Shown: positions 58,729 through 64,000 of the stretch, piece by piece
Numbering within the stretch: the stretch's first letter is position 1
Layout of the letters: every line of letters begins with the position of its first letter
From: Acidimicrobiaceae bacterium
GTDB lineage: Bacteria; Actinomycetota; Acidimicrobiia; Acidimicrobiales; Ilumatobacteraceae
DNA length: 64,000 nucleotides
Reading direction: 5' to 3'
Assembly: GCA_016722025.1 (NCBI GenBank)
Contig: JADKGZ010000010.1
Span: 62,001 to 126,000 of the forward strand
Program-made: the position numbers and the translations under genes
Notes under the pieces: model-generated
Database searches by the model: none
What the model saw: the letters and a program-made list of their open reading frames with translations, nothing else
What the model was told of the DNA's origin: nothing

Positions 58729-59435
58729 GTCGCGATCTCCTCGCCCAACCACGCCGCACGCACCGATCGATCCTGCAGCACCACGTCGGTGGCACCGGTG
58801 GCGAGGCAGCGACCGAAGTCGAGCACCAGCACCTCTTCGCACAGCGCCGCCACCAGATCCATGTCGTGCTCGATGAGCACCACCTGCGCACCGAACTGCT
58901 CGGGGATGCGCCGCACCAACGCCGCGAACTCGTCGGTCTCGTGCGCGACCATCCCGCTCGCGGGTTCGTCCATCAGCACGACTCGAGGCGTGCCCACCAA
59001 CGCTCGCGCCAGCTCGGCGAGCCGTCGCTCGAGCACGGTCAGCGAGCCGGCGGCACGTTCGGGATGGGTGAGCCCGACGAAGTCGAGCGCGGCGCCGACG
59101 GCCTCCCTGCGTTGCGAGTGATGCATGGTGGTGTCGGCCATCACCGCCACGTTCTCGTGAACGGTGCGCCAACCGGCCAGCTGATCGGTCTGGAAGGTGC
59201 GGCGCAGGCCCCACCGGGCCCGAGCCTCGGGCGACATCGAGGCGAGGTCGACGCCGTCCACGCACACACGCCCGGCGGTGGTGGGCGTGAAGCCGCTGAG
59301 CACGTTCAGCAGCGTCGTCTTGCCGGCTCCGTTCGGGCCGATCACCCCGTGGATCCCTGCGGTCAGCTCGGCCGACAGGTCGTCGAGCGGGCGCACGCCG
59401 CCGAAGGTGACCGTCACGTTCTCCAGCGAGATCAC
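58725..59435 (-). CDS. livG: ABC transporter ATPase LivG, with degenerate signature motif
   Basis: ATPase of 236 residues. Walker A VIGPNGAGKTTLLNVLSG, Walker B PRVVLMDEPASGM and H-loop VVLIEHDMDL are intact. The ABC signature, usually LSYGxQRRLEIARAL, reads LTVLERRLAELARAL: the Gly is lost and the motif is one residue shorter. The GTG start at 59435 overlaps the livM stop (GTGA), indicating coupled translation. Confidence 0.9.
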   Translation of the reverse strand: MISLENVTVTFGGVRPLDDLSAELTAGIHGVIGPNGAGKTTLLNVLSGFTPTTAGRVCVDGVDLASMSPEARARWGLRRTFQTDQLAGWRTVHENVAVMADTTMHHSQRREAVGAALDFVGLTHPERAAGSLTVLERRLAELARALVGTPRVVLMDEPASGMVAHETDEFAALVRRIPEQFGAQVVLIEHDMDLVAALCEEVLVLDFGRCLATGATDVVLQDRSVRAAWLGEEIAT

Positions 59436-60436
59436 GCGGGCACCCTCGTTCGCGACGGCAGCTTCGAGCGCATCAGCCGGGCAAGACCACTGAGCTGCTC
59501 GGCCAGGCCACCGGGCGCCGACAGCAGGTTGTGCAGCACCGCGGCACCGAAGATCATCATCGCGACGTTGCCGTCGATGCCCCACTGATCCAGCAGGTAG
59601 GGCGCCGCCCGGTACAGCAGTGCCGCGATGCACCAGCCCAGCGGGGAACGCGCGCCACCGATGACCACCAACGCGAAGAGCAGGATCGAGTTCGATGGCT
59701 GGAACGTCGACGGGGCCAACTGCCCCAACTGCCCGGCGATCAGCGCACCGGCGATGCCGCTCACGGCGGCCGCCATGGTGAAGGCGAGCACCTTCAACTG
59801 CGTCACCTTCACACCCGAGGCGCGAGCGGCGCCTTCGCTCTGTGCCGTCAGCGCCCAGGCCCTACCGACCGCGCTGCGCTTCACCAGGCCGAAGCCCACG
59901 AACACCACCGCTGCGTGCGCGAGCACCAAACGGAAGTAGCCCGCGTCGCTCGTCGCGAACGATGGCCGCGGCAGGCGGGAGAGCTTGCCCACCGACTGGT
60001 ACCCGAGGAAGCCGCTGCCGCCGTTCGGAAAGCCGGTGGCGTTGAGCGCGATGTTGACGCTGGCCGCCACCAGCAGTGTGACCAGTGCGAGGTAGAGGTC
60101 GCGCAGCCTGAGGGCGGGGATGGAGAGCGCGGCGCCGAACAGCGCGGTCACCACCGCGGCGGCAGCGATCAACGCTGGCATCGGCCAACCGAAACCGATT
60201 CCGAGACGCAGCGCGACCCATCCGCCGATGCCCACGAATGCGAACTGCGTCAGTGAGGTGAGCCCGAGCTCGCCGTAGAGCAGGCCCACTCCGGCGGCCG
60301 GCAAGGCCACCACCGCGCAAGTGGTGAACGTGCTCAGCCAGCCGGCGCCGAACGCGTCGGGCACGAGCACCCCGATGGCCACCACAGCCAGCAACCACCC
60401 TGCGCTGGCCCGGTGCGAGACGACGAACTGCTTCAC
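59432..60436 (-). CDS. livM: ABC transporter permease LivM
   Basis: Membrane permease of 334 residues with about 9-10 hydrophobic segments. LivM features are GLTSLTQFAFVGIGGWVALRL, the EAA-like loop GRAWALTAQSEGAARASGVKVTQLKV and GGARSPLGWCIAALLY. It begins 4 bases after livH and pairs with it to form the channel. Confidence 0.9.
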   Translation of the reverse strand: MKQFVVSHRASAGWLLAVVAIGVLVPDAFGAGWLSTFTTCAVVALPAAGVGLLYGELGLTSLTQFAFVGIGGWVALRLGIGFGWPMPALIAAAAVVTALFGAALSIPALRLRDLYLALVTLLVAASVNIALNATGFPNGGSGFLGYQSVGKLSRLPRPSFATSDAGYFRLVLAHAAVVFVGFGLVKRSAVGRAWALTAQSEGAARASGVKVTQLKVLAFTMAAAVSGIAGALIAGQLGQLAPSTFQPSNSILLFALVVIGGARSPLGWCIAALLYRAAPYLLDQWGIDGNVAMMIFGAAVLHNLLSAPGGLAEQLSGLARLMRSKLPSRTRVPA

Positions 60437-60440
60437 GCGT

Positions 60441-61319
60441 TCACCGCCCGTCCTTGGCCACGATGGCCACCGTGCGCGAGCGATGCGACCACATGAGCAG
60501 CGCGATCACCAGCGCATACGGCAGGATGCCGCGGTAGTCCGACACCGCCGGGTAGGCGGCACCGCAGGCTTCGATCACACCGATGCCCAGCCCGGCGGCG
60601 ATCGTGATCGGCAGCGACCGCAACCCGGCGACCAGCGCCGCCGCCGCTGCGGGCACGATGATGAAGGTGAGCGTGCGCACCTCCAGGCGCACCAGGTCGG
60701 CCAGCAGCAACCCGCTGACCCCGCCCACCGCGCCGCTCATCGCCCATGCGAGGGCGCCGAAGCGATTCTGCGACACACCCAGCACCGACGCCAGCGTTCG
60801 GTCACTTGCCAGCGACCGCATGGCCAGCCCGGTGTCGGTGCGATGCAGCACGATCGTGGTCAGCCACGACAGCGCTCCGGCAAGCGCGAGCGCGACGATC
60901 TTGGTGGCCACCACGCGCACGCCGAGCACGGTGATCCAGTACTCGTCGGTCGGCAGGTGAAAGGAACGGGGCGTGTCGCTCCACCGCCAGTTGGCGAAGC
61001 CGATCATCAGCAGTGCCAGGCCCAGGGTCGCGGCCGCGTTCACCGACTGATCGCGGTCACTCAGCCGGCCGGCGATCAGCACGCCGTAGAGCGTGCTGAT
61101 CGCCGTCGACACCAAGATGGCCGCAGCCCAGGAGATCCACTCTGCGATGCCGTTCTGTTGCAGCTCCCATGCGGTGAGCGCACCGACGGCGCCCACCGCT
61201 CCGTAGGCGAAGTTGACCACCGACGTCGTGCGATAGAGCATCACGACGCCCAGCCCCGACAACGCGTACACGCTGCCGATGGCCAAGCCACTCACCAAGA
61301 AGGGTCCGAAGTCAGGCAT
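60441..61319 (-). CDS. livH: ABC transporter permease LivH
   Basis: Permease of 292 residues. The LivH start GLAIGSVYALSGLGVVMLYRTTSVVNFAYGAVGAVGA is distinctive; the cytoplasmic loop is TDTGLAMRSLASDRTLASVLGVSQNRFGALAWAMSGAVGG. About eight transmembrane segments. It follows livK by 12 bases. Confidence 0.9.
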   Translation of the reverse strand: MPDFGPFLVSGLAIGSVYALSGLGVVMLYRTTSVVNFAYGAVGAVGALTAWELQQNGIAEWISWAAAILVSTAISTLYGVLIAGRLSDRDQSVNAAATLGLALLMIGFANWRWSDTPRSFHLPTDEYWITVLGVRVVATKIVALALAGALSWLTTIVLHRTDTGLAMRSLASDRTLASVLGVSQNRFGALAWAMSGAVGGVSGLLLADLVRLEVRTLTFIIVPAAAAALVAGLRSLPITIAAGLGIGVIEACGAAYPAVSDYRGILPYALVIALLMWSHRSRTVAIVAKDGR

Positions 61320-61331
61320 CGAAGAGCAGGC

Positions 61332-62651
61332 TCAGCCGACCAGATCCGAGATTTCCGGATCCGGGATGTCGAAGCACTCCTTGACGATGTTCCAACCACC
61401 ATCGGCGGTCAGCTCGACGATGCGGCCGGTGTGGTTGGCGTTGTGGTGCTCGCCCTCACCGAAGCTCCAGGCGCCACACACGAGATCGCTCTCGTAGTTC
61501 GACACCGCGATGAAGGCCTCGGTGACCGCCGCCCGATCGATGGCTGCCGGGTCCAACGTGAGCAGTGCGTCGACTGCCACCTTGGCCGCCAGGAAGCCAC
61601 CCTGCGAGAAGCTGTCGATCGGCGCATCGGATGCGCCGTACTGCGCCATCACTGCTTGCCACAGCATGTTGTCGGGGCCGGTCGAGTCCATCGTGTTGAA
61701 CTCGATCTCCACCGGGAACTGGCCGAACCAGTGGTCGCCGACCGCTTCCGGGAACGCAGTGTCGTATGCCGACGTGGGGCCGTAGAACTTGGGGGTGGCG
61801 CCCAGCTGCTCGGCGATCTTCAGATACCCCGAGACGCCTGGCCCGGCTTCGACCACGACCACCGCGTCGGGGTTGGTGGCGAGCGCCTGCTGCATCACCG
61901 TCTCGCCGTCACTCAGGTCGGCCTGCCCGTTGAACGACTGCACCTCCACCCCGTTCTCCTTGCCCCACGCCTCGATGCCCTGGCACACCCAGCCTCCGAA
62001 GTTGGGGATCACGTTCGCGATGCAGGCCATCGTCGTCGCGCCCTGCTCGCGGGCGTACTCGGCGGCGCCGATGCCCGACAGTCGCGGCCCTTGGTTCATC
62101 GGCGCAATGTTGGAGGAGAAGAAGCACTCACGAGGCACACCTACGCCGGCGATGACGGCCACACCCTGCGACGCGTAGTACTCGGCGTTGGCCGCGCACT
62201 CGACGAAGCTGGTGCTGCCCACCATCCCGACCACCTGGTCGTCCTCGACCAGCTTCTTGGCCACGGTCACGGCCTTCTCCGGGTCCCACCCGTCGTCCTC
62301 CACCTGGTATTCGATCGGCCGGCCGTTGATGCCCCCGTTCGCGTTCACGCAGTCGAAGTAGGCCTGCGCGCCCTTGGCGGCGGAGCTGAAGTCGGCAGGG
62401 CCGGTGGCGCCCACCACGGCACCCAACTTGATCGGGTCGCCCGTGGCGGCCTCGCCGCTGCCCAAGCCGCACGCCATCGCCGCGCCGGTGGCGGCTGCGG
62501 TCGTCTCGCTCGCGGCTGCCGGAGTCGTTTCACTTGCTGCCGCGGTGGACGGGCTGGATGCCTCGTCCGAGCCGCATGCCGAGATGGCGAGCGCTGTCGC
62601 AATCGCAACGGCCCCCCATGCTCGCCGACGGTGACCATGATTCGTTCGCAT
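61332..62651 (-). CDS. livK: Periplasmic-type substrate-binding lipoprotein LivK
   Basis: Binding protein of 439 residues. A lipoprotein signal peptide ends at LAISACGSDE (lipobox Cys about 26), followed by an Ala/Ser/Thr linker. The type I periplasmic-binding fold starts at PIKLGAVVGATGPADFSSAAKGAQAYFDCVN and includes GRPIEYQVEDDGWDPEKAVTVAKKLVEDDQVVGMVG. Substrate unknown; it may be an aromatic acid or a related compound given the island. First gene of livKHMGF; two weak IclR-type sites lie upstream. Confidence 0.9.
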   Translation of the reverse strand: MRTNHGHRRRAWGAVAIATALAISACGSDEASSPSTAAASETTPAAASETTAAATGAAMACGLGSGEAATGDPIKLGAVVGATGPADFSSAAKGAQAYFDCVNANGGINGRPIEYQVEDDGWDPEKAVTVAKKLVEDDQVVGMVGSTSFVECAANAEYYASQGVAVIAGVGVPRECFFSSNIAPMNQGPRLSGIGAAEYAREQGATTMACIANVIPNFGGWVCQGIEAWGKENGVEVQSFNGQADLSDGETVMQQALATNPDAVVVVEAGPGVSGYLKIAEQLGATPKFYGPTSAYDTAFPEAVGDHWFGQFPVEIEFNTMDSTGPDNMLWQAVMAQYGASDAPIDSFSQGGFLAAKVAVDALLTLDPAAIDRAAVTEAFIAVSNYESDLVCGAWSFGEGEHHNANHTGRIVELTADGGWNIVKECFDIPDPEISDLVG

Positions 62652-62721
62652 CGCTCTCCCCCTCAGGATTTGGTGTAGCCGGGCGAGTATCAGCGCGCGG
62701 CGGAGAGCCCGACAAGCAAGC

Positions 62722-62740
62722 CGTCCCGCATGGTGGAACA
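62722..62740. promoter_or_regulatory. Weak IclR-type site E1 before livK
   Basis: CGTCCCG-CATGG-TGGAACA: spacer and centre as in the strong sites, with mismatches in both arms. It is 70 bases upstream of livK. Its centre is 41 bases from site E2, about four helical turns, so cooperative binding on one face is conceivable. Confidence 0.35.
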
Positions 62741-62762
62741 CCGCGAACCTGGGATGGAGCGG

Positions 62763-62781
62763 TGGTCCGCTGAGCGGAACG
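62763..62781. promoter_or_regulatory. IclR-type site E2 between livK and the GlcG-like gene
   Basis: TGGTCCG-CTGAG-CGGAACG: the right arm is identical to the strong sites; the left arm keeps G-TCCG. It lies 60 bases upstream of the GlcG-like gene and could serve both divergent genes together with site E1. Confidence 0.45.
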
Positions 62782-62841
62782 CATCACTTGTGGAGTGGTC
62801 GGCGCGCGAGGAAAGTACCGACAAGCAGATGAGGAGCGCTC

Positions 62842-63291
62842 ATGCCGACACCCACTCAGAGCCAGTTCACGATCGAACGCACCGACCTCTCGCTCGCGGG
62901 CGCGCGAGCGGTGCTCGACGCGGCGATTGCGGCCGCCACGACCGCCGGCCTCGCCGTGTGCGTGGCAGTGTGCGACGCCGGCGGCAACGCGCTCGCGACG
63001 GCGCGCATGGACGGTGCGCCGATCCTGTCGCTGCAGATCGCCACCGACAAGGCGTGGACGGTCGCCGTCTTCAACGGGCTGCCCACCGCCGGCTGGTGGC
63101 AGCTGATCGAGGGTGAGCCGGCACTGGTGCACGGCATCACTCACACACCCCGATTGGTGGTGTTCGGCGGCGGCGAGCCCGTGCGCAGCGGCGGAGCCCT
63201 GGCCGGAGCGGTCGGAGTGTCGGGCGGGTCGGCCGAGCAGGATGCGATGATCGCCGCGACTGGCGCGGCCGCACTCGCGGAGCAGCCGTGA
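62842..63291 (+). CDS. GlcG/HbpS family protein
   Basis: The protein has 149 residues: LSLAGARAVLDAAIAAATTAGLAVCVAVCDAGGNALATARMDGAP is the family start, followed by SLQIATDKAWTVAVFNG and the Gly-rich end GGALAGAVGVSGGSAEQD. HbpS members bind heme; GlcG members are uncharacterised genes that often accompany catabolic clusters. No signal peptide. ATG after GAGGAG. Divergent from livK. Confidence 0.85.
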   Translation: MPTPTQSQFTIERTDLSLAGARAVLDAAIAAATTAGLAVCVAVCDAGGNALATARMDGAPILSLQIATDKAWTVAVFNGLPTAGWWQLIEGEPALVHGITHTPRLVVFGGGEPVRSGGALAGAVGVSGGSAEQDAMIAATGAAALAEQP

Positions 63292-63334
63292 GGGCGTTGA
63301 ACGATGGGGTCGGGTTCGGGCCATAGGCTCGCCC

Positions 63335-63880
63335 GTGGTGCGCGTTCCAGGCTTGATGATTCGGGAAGCGGTGGAAGCTGACGCGAACGCGATGGGTCAC
63401 CTTCATGTCCGAGCGTGGCAGCGCGCGTATCGAGGGGTGATGCCCGACGAGTACCTCGACGGCCTCCAGGCGCAGGATCGAATCGCGATGTGGCAGGGCC
63501 GCATCTCGCGCACCGACCTACCGCCGCTCCTGGTCGCGGTGGTGGCAGATGAGGTCGTCGGGTTCGCCGCGTTCGGCGCCGAGCAAGCACCTACCACTCC
63601 GCCTGCGTGCGGCGAGCTGTATGCGATGAACCTCGACCCCGATCATTGGGGGCGGGGCATCGGGCGCGTCCTGTTGCGCCGCGTGACCGAGGCGCTGGTG
63701 GCCATGGGCTACGAGGAAGCCGTGCTGTGGGTCGTCCCCGAGAACCAGCGAGCGCGAGCGCTCTACGAGTCCGAGGGTTGGGTTGCCGATGGAGGTGTGT
63801 CCACCGAGGAGATGCTGGGCGTGACCGTCACCGACATCCGCTATCGGAAGCCACTGCTGGCCTCGCCTTCGCAGACGTAA
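63335..63880 (+). CDS. GNAT family N-acetyltransferase
   Basis: The protein has 181 residues from GTG 63335 (another GTG at 63338). The fold is seen in MIREAVEADANAMGHLHVRAWQRAYRGVMPDE, the acetyl-CoA loop LDPDHWGRGIGRVLLRRVTEALVAMG and VVPENQRARALYESEGWV. The acceptor is unknown. It lies outside the aromatic island, 43 bases after the GlcG-like gene. Confidence 0.87.
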   Translation: MVRVPGLMIREAVEADANAMGHLHVRAWQRAYRGVMPDEYLDGLQAQDRIAMWQGRISRTDLPPLLVAVVADEVVGFAAFGAEQAPTTPPACGELYAMNLDPDHWGRGIGRVLLRRVTEALVAMGYEEAVLWVVPENQRARALYESEGWVADGGVSTEEMLGVTVTDIRYRKPLLASPSQT

Positions 63881-63906
63881 CAGGTCACGCGGGTGCTCCG
63901 GCGACG

Positions 63907-64000
63907 TTACGCAGGTGGTCGAGCGGCCACGATGGCGTACATCGTGAGCTGCATCGAGAACTGATCCCGACGCGCTGCCTGGTGGATCTTCGACACGAAT
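63907..64000 (-). CDS. C-terminal end of a gene leaving the window (methyltransferase-like)
   Basis: Thirty codons are visible before the TAA at 63907-63909, reading FVSKIHQAARRDQFSMQLTM and then YAIVAARPPA. The pattern of a final strand after RRDQFSMQLTM is like the end of SAM-dependent methyltransferases, but this is only a resemblance. The rest lies beyond position 64000. Confidence 0.45.
   Translation of the reverse strand, partial: FVSKIHQAARRDQFSMQLTMYAIVAARPPA

Noticed and set aside
1..64000. tRNA or rRNA genes, CRISPR arrays, insertion sequences, phage genes
   Set aside because: No cloverleaf, repeat-spacer pattern, transposase or integrase was seen in any gap or frame.

Overview
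The window is GC-rich, densely coded DNA from an actinobacterium. Mycothiol synthesis (mshA next to a YbjN-like gene), a rex-hemACD operon with a Rex operator, an RsiG/AmfC-type anti-sigma factor and many GTG starts all point to Actinomycetota. An Acidimicrobiia (Ilumatobacter-like) origin is plausible but is an inference. I saw no rRNA, tRNA, CRISPR array, insertion sequence, prophage or replication origin.

Positions 1-38000 are mostly housekeeping and accessory genes. rlmB comes first. Heme synthesis is split into hemB-hemL (2032-4370) and rex-hemA-hemC-hemD (9800-13386), separated by a TPR-GGDEF diguanylate cyclase, a membrane protein and a secreted beta-propeller protein. An acyl-CoA ligase, a SAM-cleaving enzyme behind a terminator-like leader, and proC follow. 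Next are ybjN, mshA, nhaA, an XRE regulator, rsiG, moaD, a histidine phosphatase, a YgjP-like peptidase, a cellulose-synthase-like/PilZ/SdrD-B fusion and an FKBP isomerase. A run of enzymes then includes a divergent pair of citrate-synthase-fold genes, a PLP decarboxylase, an LPATG-anchored surface protein and a ThDP enzyme.

Positions 38134-63291 hold an aromatic catabolic island. The minus-strand operon 44151-38134 encodes a multicomponent phenol hydroxylase in the classical order dmpK-L-M-N-O-P, then ferredoxin dmpQ and catechol 2,3-dioxygenase dmpB. After unrelated genes (44313-47934: MFS transporter, methyltransferase, broken hydrolase, VOC and ABM proteins), the lower meta pathway follows: dmpE, dmpF-G-H-I-C on minus, and an IclR regulator plus hydrolase dmpD on plus. 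Phenol would go through catechol and 2-hydroxymuconic semialdehyde to pyruvate and acetyl-CoA. A second operon carries livK-H-M-G-F, a PEP-utilising swivel-domain protein and a second IclR gene; a GlcG/HbpS-like gene faces it.

The island appears tied together by an inverted repeat, CGTTCCG-N5-CGGAACG. It lies 42-43 bases before dmpK, dmpF, dmpE and the IclR gene, and weaker forms lie before the swivel-protein gene and livK. This is the expected architecture of an IclR regulon. Five genes are interrupted: hemC, the 46.4-kb hydrolase, dmpG (about 41 bases missing), the second IclR gene and the swivel-protein gene. Some may be assembly errors; the dmpG deletion looks less like one.

Other notable points are three c-di-GMP-linked proteins (GGDEF with an I-site, RsiG with its binding signature, a PilZ protein), an ABC importer whose two ATPases look degenerate at one composite ATP site, and a palindromic element present twice between convergent genes.
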